Assembly (NCBI RefSeq): GCF_004827385.1
Contig: NZ_SRXN01000015.1
Coordinates: 62,001 to 126,000, forward strand
Direction: 5' to 3'
Length of the DNA: 64,000 bases
DNA from: Ensifer sp. MPMI2T
GTDB lineage: Bacteria > Pseudomonadota > Alphaproteobacteria > Rhizobiales > Rhizobiaceae
Positions 44,023-52,877 of the stretch are shown piece by piece. The position numbers and the translations under genes are program-made. The notes below the pieces were generated by a model that worked only from the letters and a program-made list of their open reading frames with translations, was not told the DNA's origin and made no database searches. Within the stretch, counting starts at the first letter, position 1. Each line of letters opens with the position of its first letter.

Positions 44023-45039
44023 TCAATGCGCTGAAAGCCCGAAGAGCGCCTCAGCATTGCGGAAGCAGATCTTTTCGAGGTCCGCCTTGGGCAGGTCGAG
44101 GCTGTTCAGGATTTTCAGCGTGTCCCGAATATAACCCGGGCCTTTTTCCGGGTCGAATGGCGAGTCGGACGCAAAGAGGATGCGGTCGCTGCCGTAAAAT
44201 TCCAGGCCGCAGAGCGTCGCCGCGCGCGAGCCGAATACGGCGGTATCGGCATAGAACTCCTTGAAATAGTCGAGCGGGCGCTTCTCCAGCCGCTTGAGCA
44301 CGAGCGAGAGATCCTCGTCCGAGGTCCGCTTGCCGAGCTGGTCCCAGCCGGGGCCGACACGTCCTTCGAAATAGGGGACCATCGCCCCCATATGATGGGC
44401 GAGAACCTTGAGAGCCGGCAGCCGGTCCATGAAGCCGGAAAAGACGAGGCGGGCCATGGCGGCACTGGTCTCGTAGGGCCAGCCGAAGGTCCACCAGATC
44501 TCGTATTTCGATTTGTCCTCCGTCGCATAGTCCGGCATGGACGAGGTCCTTGACGGGTGCAGCAGCACCGGCTTGCCGTGGCGGGCAGCGGCTTCGAAGA
44601 TCGGAAAGAAACGTTCCTCGTCGAGCGGCGCGCCGTTGACATTGGTGTGGATTTGCAGGCCGTTCGCGCCTAGTTCGGTGAAGGCGCGCTCGGCTTCCCT
44701 GACCGCCGCTTCGGGAGCGTTCATCGGCAGCGCGGCGACGAAACCGGCGAACCGGTCCGGATGCTTCTCGACAAGTTCGGCCAGCCCGTCATTGCCGAGC
44801 TTGGCAAACTCGGTTGCCAGTTCCGGACCGCCCATGGCTTCGAGCGGCGGCATGCCGAGCGAAAGGATCTGCGAATAGTCCCTGAACTCGTCCATGACGC
44901 GGAAGCGGGCCTCCAGGTCGTAGATGCAGGGGATGCCCTGCATCCTGCGGCCGATATCCTTGCCGGCCCCGTCGAGCTGTTGGATCCTTTGCCATAGCGC
45001 TTTCGGGAAAAAGTGATTGAACGCATCGATGTAGTGCAT
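44023..45039 (-). CDS. ACMSD-like amidohydrolase/decarboxylase
   Basis: 338 residues. Amidohydrolase_2 fold related to aminocarboxymuconate-semialdehyde decarboxylase: L-L-H-P-S-R near 182, A-H-H-M-G-A-M-V-P-Y near 225, and F-A-S-D-S-P-F-D near 300 hold the second-half metal ligands. The N-terminal HxH appears as I-D-A-F-N-H-F-F-P, so the first His is Phe7 while His9 remains. ACMSD-family enzymes remove a carboxylate from (aromatic) acids non-oxidatively. The altered ligand set may change metal use. Forty bases downstream of the class II aldolase gene, likely one operon with it and the dihydroxyphthalate-decarboxylase-like gene. Confidence 0.85.
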   Translation of the reverse strand: MHYIDAFNHFFPKALWQRIQQLDGAGKDIGRRMQGIPCIYDLEARFRVMDEFRDYSQILSLGMPPLEAMGGPELATEFAKLGNDGLAELVEKHPDRFAGFVAALPMNAPEAAVREAERAFTELGANGLQIHTNVNGAPLDEERFFPIFEAAARHGKPVLLHPSRTSSMPDYATEDKSKYEIWWTFGWPYETSAAMARLVFSGFMDRLPALKVLAHHMGAMVPYFEGRVGPGWDQLGKRTSDEDLSLVLKRLEKRPLDYFKEFYADTAVFGSRAATLCGLEFYGSDRILFASDSPFDPEKGPGYIRDTLKILNSLDLPKADLEKICFRNAEALFGLSAH

Positions 45040-45079
45040 CGTCTTCCTCTTGGTGCGATTTGCTGGTGGGTGCCGATGA

Positions 45080-45772
45080 TCAGCCGCGCTTCAGGCGCCG
45101 GACGAGGTAGGCAAAGGTGGCCTTGAACATTTCTTCGCGGAACATGTGCCGGCGCTTGGCCTTGATGTCCTCGGGCTTGCCGAGTGCCTTGGCGCCGCCC
45201 GCCGCTTCGACCCAAAGCTGCATCATGCAGGCGGTTTCGAGCGAAAGCGCCAGGTAGATCGCCTGCTCGATGCTGCGGGCGGCGGTGACTATGCCGTGGT
45301 TCTGGAGCAGCATGGCGCCATGGCCGCCGAGCGTCGCGGCCACCGCGCGGCCGCGTTCGGCCGTGGTGATCAGTTCGGTCGTTTCGGAAAAGACTGGCAG
45401 TCCTTCCGAGAAGATTGACCCAGCGTGGCCGATGGCCTGCAACGGCTTGGCGAGCGCGGAGAAACTGACGGCGTAGGGCGCATGCGTGTGAACCACGGCG
45501 TTGACGTCGGGCCGCGCCTTCAGCACCTCGGAGTGGATGTAGACCTCGTTGTGGCGGCCGAGATCGCCGGCGATCTTCTCGCCGTCGAGGCCGACAGTGA
45601 TGAGGTTGCCGAGCGTGATTTCCTCAAGGCCGATCTTGGAAGCCTTCATGTAGAAACGATCCGGCGCATCCGGCACGCGCACGGAAATATGGCCGCGCGT
45701 CCAGTCGCCTTGTCCGGCCTGTTCGAGAATCCTGCCGGCCTCGACCATTCTCTGTTTCACGTCCTCATGCAT
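45080..45772 (-). CDS. Class II aldolase/adducin-family protein
   Basis: 230 residues from ATG 45772 (GGAG upstream; a longer frame to 45865 overlaps the next gene). The fold carries the zinc site V-V-H-T-H-A-P near 115 and L-Q-N-H-G near 175, plus S-x-R-V-P near residue 30. This family includes fuculose aldolases and decarboxylases such as 3-hydroxy-2-methylpyridine-4,5-dicarboxylate decarboxylase and hydroxy-aromatic acid decarboxylases. In this aromatic cluster decarboxylation or C-C cleavage of a ring acid is more likely than sugar aldol cleavage. Confidence 0.85.
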   Translation of the reverse strand: MHEDVKQRMVEAGRILEQAGQGDWTRGHISVRVPDAPDRFYMKASKIGLEEITLGNLITVGLDGEKIAGDLGRHNEVYIHSEVLKARPDVNAVVHTHAPYAVSFSALAKPLQAIGHAGSIFSEGLPVFSETTELITTAERGRAVAATLGGHGAMLLQNHGIVTAARSIEQAIYLALSLETACMMQLWVEAAGGAKALGKPEDIKAKRRHMFREEMFKATFAYLVRRLKRG

Positions 45773-45857
45773 CGTCTTTTGCTCCGATGGGGCATTGCAC
45801 AGGAAAGGATTGCCGCTAGGGAGGGCTGCTCCGCCCGAGTCTTGCAGGTCGCAGGCA

Positions 45858-46847
45858 CTACACACGGTGTTTGTCCCCCCGCTTGCGGCCTTGCGACACG
45901 TCGAGGAAAAGCTCGGAAAGTGGCACCTTGCGATCGATCAGGCCCTGTTCGTGCGCATAGCCGACGACGGTTTCGAGCGTCCTGCGGTTCTGGCCGTCGA
46001 GGCCATAGGCCCAGGGGTCGTCGCCGAGAATTTCCTGCTGCTCCTCCCAGGCCTCGCGGTACCACGCGAGCGGCACGATGCGCGGATTCTCCATTCGCTG
46101 CATGGCGATGCGCTTCGCCTCATTGAACGCCTGATAGAGATTGATCGGCACCCAGGGGTGACGCTCGACAATCTCCGGACGGATGCCGACAACGTGCATG
46201 ATGGGGAAAATGCCGGTCCGCTTGTAATAGGCGATCTCCTCCCGCTTGTAGTCGGGAAAGAGCCGGCCGACGCGGGGATCGCGCCGGACGATGGGTTCGA
46301 TCAGGTCGGGATGGAGGAGCGCGTCGATCTCGCCATCGAGCAGCATCTGCTCAACCGACTTGTCGTCGGGAAGCCGATGAAGCCGGAGGCCTTCCGGCGG
46401 CGTGAAATCGACATCCTCGTCCAGTTCGGCATACCAATCGATCGATTTGTGCGGGACGCCGTATTCGCTTTCGAGAAGCCCGCGCAGCCAGAGCGTCGCG
46501 GTGACGAGATAGCTCTTCACGCCGACCTTGCGGCCGATCAGGTCCTTCGGTTCGCGGATTCCACTTTGGGAGTTGGTGAAAATGAAGCTGTGGCGGAAGC
46601 GGCGGTGCAGGAAGACCGGGATTGCCGCGAAGGGCAGGCCCCGTGTCTTCGCGGCAATGTAGGATGACAGCGACACCTCGGCAACGTCGAATTCGCCGTT
46701 CCTCAGAAAGCGCCAGTGACGCGTCGTCGAATCCATCTCGGTCAGGATCGTCAGTTCGATCCCGTCCGGTCGCACGTCTCCCTCCTTCAGCGCCCGGACG
46801 ATCTCGTAATCGCCGCAGGCGAGCGTCAGCTCGATCTTTTTCGTCAC
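45858..46847 (-). CDS. 4,5-dihydroxyphthalate decarboxylase-like protein
   Basis: 329 residues from GTG 46847, which has GGAGGAA upstream and matches the start of its paralogue; an ATG at 46865 is less likely. The fold is the type 2 periplasmic-binding shape of Pht5/DHP decarboxylase: A-C-G-D-Y-E-I-V-R-A-L, F-D-V-A-E-V-S-L-S-S-Y, A-I-P-V-F-L-H-R-R-F-R-H-S, G-R-K-V-G-V, G-I-F-P-I-M-H-V-V. No signal peptide, so an enzyme rather than a binding protein. DHP decarboxylase turns 4,5-dihydroxyphthalate into protocatechuate. A paralogue sits at 59257-60252. First gene of a three-gene operon facing away from the FAD monooxygenase. Confidence 0.85.
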   Translation of the reverse strand: MTKKIELTLACGDYEIVRALKEGDVRPDGIELTILTEMDSTTRHWRFLRNGEFDVAEVSLSSYIAAKTRGLPFAAIPVFLHRRFRHSFIFTNSQSGIREPKDLIGRKVGVKSYLVTATLWLRGLLESEYGVPHKSIDWYAELDEDVDFTPPEGLRLHRLPDDKSVEQMLLDGEIDALLHPDLIEPIVRRDPRVGRLFPDYKREEIAYYKRTGIFPIMHVVGIRPEIVERHPWVPINLYQAFNEAKRIAMQRMENPRIVPLAWYREAWEEQQEILGDDPWAYGLDGQNRRTLETVVGYAHEQGLIDRKVPLSELFLDVSQGRKRGDKHRV

Positions 46848-46942
46848 CCGTTCCTCCCACCTCACGCGAGCCGCCCTGCGGCATCAGCGAACGCACCGTG
46901 CGCCAACCACAATTGACCAAACACAATTGGAATGTCCAGTAA

Positions 46943-46971
46943 AATCTCACACTTTCTCGCAATTTGAGATT
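46943..46971. promoter_or_regulatory. Inverted repeat in the divergent promoter region
   Basis: AATCTCA, 15 bases, TGAGATT: seven-base perfect arms midway between the divergent decarboxylase-like and FAD monooxygenase genes, in AT-rich DNA. Candidate operator for one of the IclR or LysR regulators. Confidence 0.5.
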
Positions 46972-47118
46972 CTATCAATTTCCGTTTGACGAATGAAATG
47001 AACTGACAGTACAAGTTCGTGATCCCTGTCGAGCAACGCTCCCCGGTGTCGTGGCTGTGAGCGAAGTCATTTCGCTAGCTCGGGTTGGGTCGATAACTAA
47101 AGGTGATGGAATCTTATC

Positions 47119-48732
47119 ATGCGCGAAACGGACGTGCTCATTGTCGGTGCCGGACCTGTCGGACTGACGCTTGCGATCGATCTTGGCCAAAGGGGCGTGC
47201 GCTGCACACTGATCGAGAAGAAGGCGGCGCCGGAATTCCTTCCGAAGATGGAGCGCTGCAATGCGCGTACGATGGAAATATTCAGGCGCATGGGTCTTTC
47301 CGAGCAGGTCAGGGCGGCTGGCCTCGATGCCTCGATCCCGATGGACGTCTATGTCGTGCTGGCGATGAACGAGCCGCCGCTGTTGCGGCTGCCTTATCCG
47401 TCGGTTGCCGAGTCGCTGGCGGAGATCGCGCGGAGCACCGATGCTTCGCAGCCGCTCGAAGCCTATCAACTCATTTCGCAATATACGTTGGAGCCGCTAC
47501 TGAAATCGGTCGCCGAAAGCCTGCCGAGCGTTACCGTGCGCTATGGCTGCGAATTCCTGTCGCTCGAACAGGACGAAGGCGGCGTGACCGCCCGGACCGC
47601 GGATGCGAAGGGGTCGATCGAGCATTTCCGCGCCAAGTACCTGGTCGGCTGCGACGGCGGCGCGAGCCCGGTGCGCAAGCAGCTCGGCATCAAACTGCGC
47701 GGCGAGGGCAATCTCCTGCACCTCCGCCAGGCGCTCTATTACAGCGAGACGCTCTATGACCGCATTCCGATCGGGGACGGTCCCGGGCGCGGGCGGCACT
47801 ATCATGTCGCCGACGGGCAGGCGACGTTCCTCATCATGCAGGATTCGACCAAACACTGGACGCTCCATGCCGTCGTCGAAAGTGACGAGGACATGGCCCA
47901 GCAGTTCGAGAGGGCCGTCGGTGCGCCGGTCGACTACACGATGCTCTATGTCGGGCAGTGGAAGCAGAATCTCTTGCTGGCGGATCACTACGGCGCCGGG
48001 CGGGTTTTCCTGGCGGGCGACGCGGCACACCTTGTGATTCCGACCGGTGGCCTCGGCATGAACACTGGTGTCGGCGACGCCGTCGATCTTGGCTGGAAGC
48101 TTGCGGCCACCCTCCAGGGTTGGGGCGGGCCCAATCTTTTGCGCTCCTACGAGATCGAGAGGCGACAAGTGGGCGATCGGAATGTCGGCGCGTCGCGTTA
48201 CGCCTCGCTCGGCCGACGCAAGTGGCGCTCTGAGTATCGGCCGGACATCCGCGACGCGACGCCGGCGGGCCAGGCGACACGCGACAATCTCGCGCGTGTG
48301 GCAGACGTTGAGCAGCGCAAGACGAACGAGATGATCGGCGCCGAGCTCGGTTATCGCTATGTCGGCTCTCCGGTCATCACCGACGAGCCCGGGGGACCGG
48401 AACATCTCTTCCGCGAGTACCATCCGACCACCTGGCCCGGTGCCCGGCTGCCGCATCTCTGGCTCGACAATGGCGAGCCAGTGCAGGACCGCATCGGCCA
48501 AGGCTATACACTCCTGAGGCTCGGCGGCACCGGCGCCGACGACGGCGCTCTCGGCAAGGCTTTTTGCGCTCGCGGCGTGCCGTTCGCGACCCTCGATATT
48601 GCCGAGCAGAGGGCGCGCGATATCTACGGCTACAATCTCATCCTCGTGCGTCCCGATATGCACGTCGTCTGGCGAGGGAACCAGACGCCGGAGGACGCGG
48701 CCGCACTCGCGGCCATGGTGGCAGGCCATTGA
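47119..48732 (+). CDS. FAD-dependent aromatic monooxygenase (MhpA/PheA type)
   Basis: 537 residues of the PHBH-like single-component hydroxylase family. G-A-G-P-V-G-L at 10-16 (FAD beta-alpha-beta), E-K-K (ribose contact), C-D-G-G near 175 (DG motif) and F-L-A-G-D-A-A-H near 297 (second FAD motif), then G-L-G-M-N-T-G-V-G-D-A. A C-terminal thioredoxin-like domain from about 420 is typical of phenol and 3-hydroxyphenylpropionate hydroxylases. NAD(P)H-dependent ortho-hydroxylation of a phenolic acid. AGGTGATGG is about ten bases upstream. Divergent from the decarboxylase-like operon; not followed by another plus-strand gene. Confidence 0.9.
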   Translation: MRETDVLIVGAGPVGLTLAIDLGQRGVRCTLIEKKAAPEFLPKMERCNARTMEIFRRMGLSEQVRAAGLDASIPMDVYVVLAMNEPPLLRLPYPSVAESLAEIARSTDASQPLEAYQLISQYTLEPLLKSVAESLPSVTVRYGCEFLSLEQDEGGVTARTADAKGSIEHFRAKYLVGCDGGASPVRKQLGIKLRGEGNLLHLRQALYYSETLYDRIPIGDGPGRGRHYHVADGQATFLIMQDSTKHWTLHAVVESDEDMAQQFERAVGAPVDYTMLYVGQWKQNLLLADHYGAGRVFLAGDAAHLVIPTGGLGMNTGVGDAVDLGWKLAATLQGWGGPNLLRSYEIERRQVGDRNVGASRYASLGRRKWRSEYRPDIRDATPAGQATRDNLARVADVEQRKTNEMIGAELGYRYVGSPVITDEPGGPEHLFREYHPTTWPGARLPHLWLDNGEPVQDRIGQGYTLLRLGGTGADDGALGKAFCARGVPFATLDIAEQRARDIYGYNLILVRPDMHVVWRGNQTPEDAAALAAMVAGH

Positions 48733-48796
48733 ACGAGAAATGCCGCGAAGCCCCGGAGGCTTCGCGGCAGGCGTAAACAGCGGTCGATTGCTGCTC

Positions 48797-50305
48797 TCAG
48801 TCGCGGTCGAAAGCTTCATGGCCGAGACCGAGGCTCGGGAAGACCAGCGACTTGATCACCACCGGTACGGCGCCCGACGTTTCGAGCATGGCGCCGATGT
48901 CGATGAAATCGAACTCGTCGAGCTTGATGCCGTCGATGGAAACGAGTTTCGAGATGCCGGCTTCCTGTTTGCAGTGCATTCCGACGAGGCCACCGATATC
49001 GCCTTCACCGACGAGGATCAGCGGATGACCGCCGTGAAGGACCGGCGCAAGGCCTTCGACGATGCCGCGACAGAAACCGTCGAGGCGCCGATAGCTCGCC
49101 GAGCCTTCCCATTCGTAGCAGACGGCCACCGCACTCTCACCGTCTGTGAGGTCGAGCCGCGCCAGGCTTTCCCGCACCGCTTCCGCGATGCTGCCCGCAT
49201 CGATCTCTTCCCCGAAGGCGAGCGCCGGCTTGATGACCGGCACGTTGCGCACCGGCAGCATGTCGAGCGGATCGACGAAGATCGTGCTGCCGCTCACTTG
49301 CACCGTATATTGTGAGGCGCCGACGACGGTTGCGCGAATGCCCTGCTGCGGGCGCTCCAGCCGCGGAGACCAATTTGCGAGGCGCTGCCGAAGTTCGACG
49401 GCGAGGAGGGGGCCGAGATCGCTGAAATTCTGTTCCGCATCCGCGTAGAGGAATTCGGAAACACCACCCGAGATCATCACGACGTCGGGCGTTGGACCGG
49501 CCGGCAAAGGAGGCAACCGATGGAGATCGGCGGTTTCCCGCCGCATCTCGCCGCCCTGCATGGCCTCGAACAGCACATCGACCATCGACGCGGCGATGCT
49601 TCGAGCGTCCTCGGCCGTCAATATGGCGCCGAGGTCGACTGCGACCCCTGCGCGACGCGCAAAATAATAGCCTGCCTCTTCGATCCGGGTAATGCGACGG
49701 TTGGCGTCGAACGCGATTACGCGCGCACCGACATCGATGGCGCTGATATGCTGGATCGCGCCGCCTCCGCAGAGCGCGAGCTTGGAGGTGCCGCCGCCGA
49801 TATCGACGTTTAGCACCCGTTCGCCTTTGCCGGAACGCGCGACCGCGCCCGAACCGAAGGCAGCGAGCGTCGTTTCCAGCCCGTCTCCGGCGCTGACGAC
49901 GACGAACTTTCCGGTCTGGGCGGAAAATATCTCGCCGATCGCGCGCGCATTGCGGCGGCGGACCGCGACGCCGGTCAGGATAAGCGCACCGGTGTCGATC
50001 GCCTCCGGCTTGAGACCGGCTGCCTCGTATTGCTCGGCAATAAACGCACCGAGTGCCTCTGCATCGATCTCGTTGTCGCCGGCGTAGGGCGTCAGCAAGA
50101 CGTCGGACTGATGCAGCAGCGTGCGCTCGACCACCATGTAGCGCGTATCGAGCCGCTCGAGCACGATAAGCGAAAAGGCAAGGTGAGAGGTCGACGAACC
50201 GATGTCGATACCGACACTGGTCAGCCGGATCTCGTCCTCGAGTTCCATGCTGCGGCCGACATTCGAAAAGAATATCCGGCCGCCCTGTTCTTCTTCCTCT
50301 AACAT
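48797..50305 (-). CDS. eutA: EutA-like ammonia-lyase reactivating factor
   Basis: 502 residues from the ATG at 50305. Actin/Hsp70-type ATPase fold: V-G-I-D-I-G-S-S-T-S-H near 31-41, N-V-D-I-G-G-G-T-S-K near 168, I-S-G-G-V-S-E-F near 270, and a glycine-rich C-terminal region. It matches EutA, which exchanges damaged cobalamin in ethanolamine ammonia-lyase (EutBC). No eutB or eutC is in this window, so it is an orphan among aromatic genes and may serve a distant or another B12 enzyme. Eleven bases after the bicupin gene stop, so co-transcribed with it. Confidence 0.85.
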   Translation of the reverse strand: MLEEEEQGGRIFFSNVGRSMELEDEIRLTSVGIDIGSSTSHLAFSLIVLERLDTRYMVVERTLLHQSDVLLTPYAGDNEIDAEALGAFIAEQYEAAGLKPEAIDTGALILTGVAVRRRNARAIGEIFSAQTGKFVVVSAGDGLETTLAAFGSGAVARSGKGERVLNVDIGGGTSKLALCGGGAIQHISAIDVGARVIAFDANRRITRIEEAGYYFARRAGVAVDLGAILTAEDARSIAASMVDVLFEAMQGGEMRRETADLHRLPPLPAGPTPDVVMISGGVSEFLYADAEQNFSDLGPLLAVELRQRLANWSPRLERPQQGIRATVVGASQYTVQVSGSTIFVDPLDMLPVRNVPVIKPALAFGEEIDAGSIAEAVRESLARLDLTDGESAVAVCYEWEGSASYRRLDGFCRGIVEGLAPVLHGGHPLILVGEGDIGGLVGMHCKQEAGISKLVSIDGIKLDEFDFIDIGAMLETSGAVPVVIKSLVFPSLGLGHEAFDRD

Positions 50306-50316
50306 CGCTCCGCCAA

Positions 50317-51555
50317 TCAGACGACCGTCGACATCTTCTTGGTCGTGTCGGCCGGCTTCTCGTACCATTCCGGCTTCATGCGGATTTCCACGCCGTTCCG
50401 CTTGAGATGGGCCTCGTATTCGTTGCGGATGAAGGGGTCTTCCATCCAGTAGGGGATGGCGGTGCCACCTTCATTGACGTCGATTGCCGTGTAGTCGGTA
50501 TGCTTTTCGCCGGGTGCGCCCGGATCACGGCCCGGGTTGTGCGGGCCGAACCAAGCCATCAGGCGGAAGGGCTCCTTGGAGACGCTGAAGTGCTGGTGGT
50601 ACCAACGGGCGCCGCCGGGTGCGGCCGTCACCATGCCGAACGGGCCGTAGTCGAGGCGACGCACCTTGTCGGCGTGGCCGTCCTTCCACGGGTTGACGCC
50701 GTATTGCTCCGGCCAGGTGTAGGTATAGCCTTCGCCCTTCAGGCAGATCAGGATCGCCGCCGAGGTGTGGGCGTGCGCCTTGGAATAGCGGCCGTTCTCG
50801 TGCTGGCCAATCCAGTAATAGAAGGTATTGTTGGTCATGAAGGGCTCGACGCGTCGGTAGCCGGGCGAGCGGCGGTTATCGAGCGGCAGTTCGCAGTTGA
50901 CGGCGTCCGGCAGGAAGTTCGTCCGCCGCATGGCAAGACCGCGCACCGGATCGGGCTCGATCTCTTCGCGATACTTGTAGAAGTCGTCGGCGCCCGAAAA
51001 GCGGTCGCGGAAGACGTAAGGGTTGTTGAAGACGGCGTCGACGTTCTGGATCTGGTTGAGCACGTTCGGCGCCGTGGTGCCGCCGAGCAGCAGCGCCGGG
51101 CTGTTGGTGGCATTGACGATGCGGTGCCAGGCATTCATCGGGATGGAGAACATGGAGCCCTCCTGCCACTCGAATACATGCTTGCGCCCCTCGCCCTCGA
51201 GCCAGACCTCCGTGGAGCCGCGTCCCTCGACCACGATGTAGATTTCCTCATACATGTGCTTCTCGGCGTTGAGTGCGCCGGTGGCGGGAACCTCTACGAG
51301 GTGGCAGCCCCACTTTGTCTCGGTGCCATAGAGCTGAATGTAGGTGCCGTTGCCGCCGGTCCGCTTCCACGGCTTCAACGGCAGGTTCTTGACGCTCGAA
51401 ACACCGAGATCGCGAAAGACCGGAATGCCTTCCTCTTCCATGAATTGGTCATAGGGTGTCGGCTGCTTCTTGAATTCGCCAAAGCCAGCCTTCTTGGTGC
51501 CGGCGGGCTCGTGCCAATGCGTGCCGGTGCCACCGCCAAGTGGGTCCTGATGCAT
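50317..51555 (-). CDS. Bicupin dioxygenase-like protein
   Basis: 412 residues from ATG 51555 (GAGGAG upstream). Two cupin domains: the first with K-H-M-Y-E-E-I-Y-I-V-V-E-G-R-G near 130, the second with K-A-H-A-H-T-S-A-A-I-L-I-C-L-K-G-E-G-Y near 290 and W-Y-H-Q-H-F-S later. The second domain has the H-x-H iron ligands. Related in shape to gentisate and hydroxynaphthoate 1,2-dioxygenases but longer and not a close match, so ring cleavage is likely but not certain. Upstream of eutA; downstream of the IclR gene. Confidence 0.75.
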   Translation of the reverse strand: MHQDPLGGGTGTHWHEPAGTKKAGFGEFKKQPTPYDQFMEEEGIPVFRDLGVSSVKNLPLKPWKRTGGNGTYIQLYGTETKWGCHLVEVPATGALNAEKHMYEEIYIVVEGRGSTEVWLEGEGRKHVFEWQEGSMFSIPMNAWHRIVNATNSPALLLGGTTAPNVLNQIQNVDAVFNNPYVFRDRFSGADDFYKYREEIEPDPVRGLAMRRTNFLPDAVNCELPLDNRRSPGYRRVEPFMTNNTFYYWIGQHENGRYSKAHAHTSAAILICLKGEGYTYTWPEQYGVNPWKDGHADKVRRLDYGPFGMVTAAPGGARWYHQHFSVSKEPFRLMAWFGPHNPGRDPGAPGEKHTDYTAIDVNEGGTAIPYWMEDPFIRNEYEAHLKRNGVEIRMKPEWYEKPADTTKKMSTVV

Positions 51556-51766
51556 TCCTGTCTCCTCTCGGTTGGTCTCAATCAGGCAGGGGGCGAGCCG
51601 CGCTCGCGCCGCGGGAGCGTGTCCGCTCCGCATTGCCCGTTTCAGGCAAACGCTAACAGACGCGGGGAAGGACGGTAGTGCGTTTTCGGAAAGGCCTCCT
51701 TTCCGATCCGGCCGCACGTCTGCGTCGCCATTGGAGAGCGAGAGAGGGCGCGAACTGCGTCGCTTC

Positions 51767-52516
51767 TCAACTGCGTGCGACGGTTTTGGAGATGATGCCG
51801 GCACAGAAGACGACGCGCTCGGCGACATCCTCGATCATTTTCGAGTTGTTGCGTGATTCCCGGAGTGTCAGGCTGAGGCTGCCGAGAATTTCCGAGCGGC
51901 TGTCGAAGACGGGCGCTGCCACGCCGGTGACACCGGGGGTCACATCGCCGGTCGTGCTCACCCAGCCTCGCTGCCGGTGCTCCCTCAGCGCGGCCTTGAC
52001 CTCCTTCAGTGTCGTGCCGAGCCCGGCGGCGGCGAATTGTTCCGGTTCCAGGCCGTAGAACTTGCGCAGCTGATGGTCGGGCAGATAAGCGAGGATTCCA
52101 AGCGATGCTGCGCCGTGAAGGAGCGACCGCCTGCGTCCGCGCTCGTAGTTGCTGTGGATCGTATCGGTGCCGCTTTCCTGGTGGACGCAAAGCACGTCGA
52201 ACCGATATCGACGGCAGAGGAGGGCGATGCCGCGGAACTGGCTGGCAAGCTCCTCCATCACCGGTCGCGCCGCCCGGATGAGCACGTCGCCCGTGCGGAT
52301 CTTGTAATCGAGTTCGACGATCCGCGGACCGAGCATGTAGCCGACCGAGGGCAGCGAGGTGACAAGGCCCGCGTCCGTCAGGGTTTTCAAATAGCGATAG
52401 AGCGTCGAACGGGTGTAGCCCAGCCGCTCATGCATCTCGTCGAACGTGACGGCCACCGCGTCCTCGCCGCTGTCGAAAAGATCGAGGATGCCGAGCATCT
52501 TTTCGTGGCTGTTCAC
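51767..52516 (-). CDS. IclR-family regulator
   Basis: 249 residues. Winged helix-turn-helix at about 10-65 (M-H-E-R-L-G-Y-T-R-S-T-L-Y-R-Y-L-K-T-L-T-D-A-G-L split by the turn) and an IclR effector domain (V-T-G-V-A-A-P-V-F-D near 200). Some IclR motifs are loose, e.g. the effector part has L-C-V-H-Q-E-S. It precedes the bicupin/eutA pair with a 211-base gap and probably controls them; several regulators of phthalate and protocatechuate genes are IclR proteins. Confidence 0.9.
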   Translation of the reverse strand: MNSHEKMLGILDLFDSGEDAVAVTFDEMHERLGYTRSTLYRYLKTLTDAGLVTSLPSVGYMLGPRIVELDYKIRTGDVLIRAARPVMEELASQFRGIALLCRRYRFDVLCVHQESGTDTIHSNYERGRRRSLLHGAASLGILAYLPDHQLRKFYGLEPEQFAAAGLGTTLKEVKAALREHRQRGWVSTTGDVTPGVTGVAAPVFDSRSEILGSLSLTLRESRNNSKMIEDVAERVVFCAGIISKTVARS

Positions 52517-52764
52517 GCGCCGATCCCCCGCAGTTCAGTGGCCTGGAAAATGAAAGAGAGGGGAGATCGCGAAGACAGGCCGATTGATGGCGACATCGAT
52601 ACTAGTACTCGAAGCTTAAACGGCGCGGGTGGCTCGTTCTGCGCAACGGACCGCAAGTTGCCTGTCCGTCGATGTGGGATTCGCACACATTTTGTGTCAG
52701 CCCATCGCTTCCATCAAGCGGCAATTTGAGAGGCCGGTCGCCCGGCCTCGTCGAGGTTTCTCGG

Positions 52765-52868
52765 CTACAGCGCCGAGCGTCTGATCAGACGCGCTACGGA
52801 CGCTGTAGCACTTTGAATTGCTGCATGTTTTTATCCTTAAATCGGCAACGATTTGAGGAAACATGCAG
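52765..52868. repeat. RIME1-like element, copy 4
   Basis: 104 bp, same orientation as copies 1 and 3. Nine bases beyond the end of the class II aldolase gene, 250 bases upstream of the IclR start. Confidence 0.85.
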
Positions 52869-52877
52869 TATCCCGGT

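Noticed and set aside
45858..46847. ABC substrate-binding protein of NMT1/TauA type
   Set aside because: The fold is shared, but there is no signal peptide or transporter gene beside it, and the motifs fit dihydroxyphthalate decarboxylase; the same applies to 59257-60252.
48797..51555. Ethanolamine utilisation operon
   Set aside because: Only a EutA-like gene is present; eutB, eutC and other eut genes are missing and the neighbours are aromatic-type enzymes.
18084..52868. Dispersed 104-bp repeats as a CRISPR array
   Set aside because: Copies are 9-15 kb apart, palindromic twice over and lack regular spacers or cas genes; RIME1-like intergenic elements fit better.
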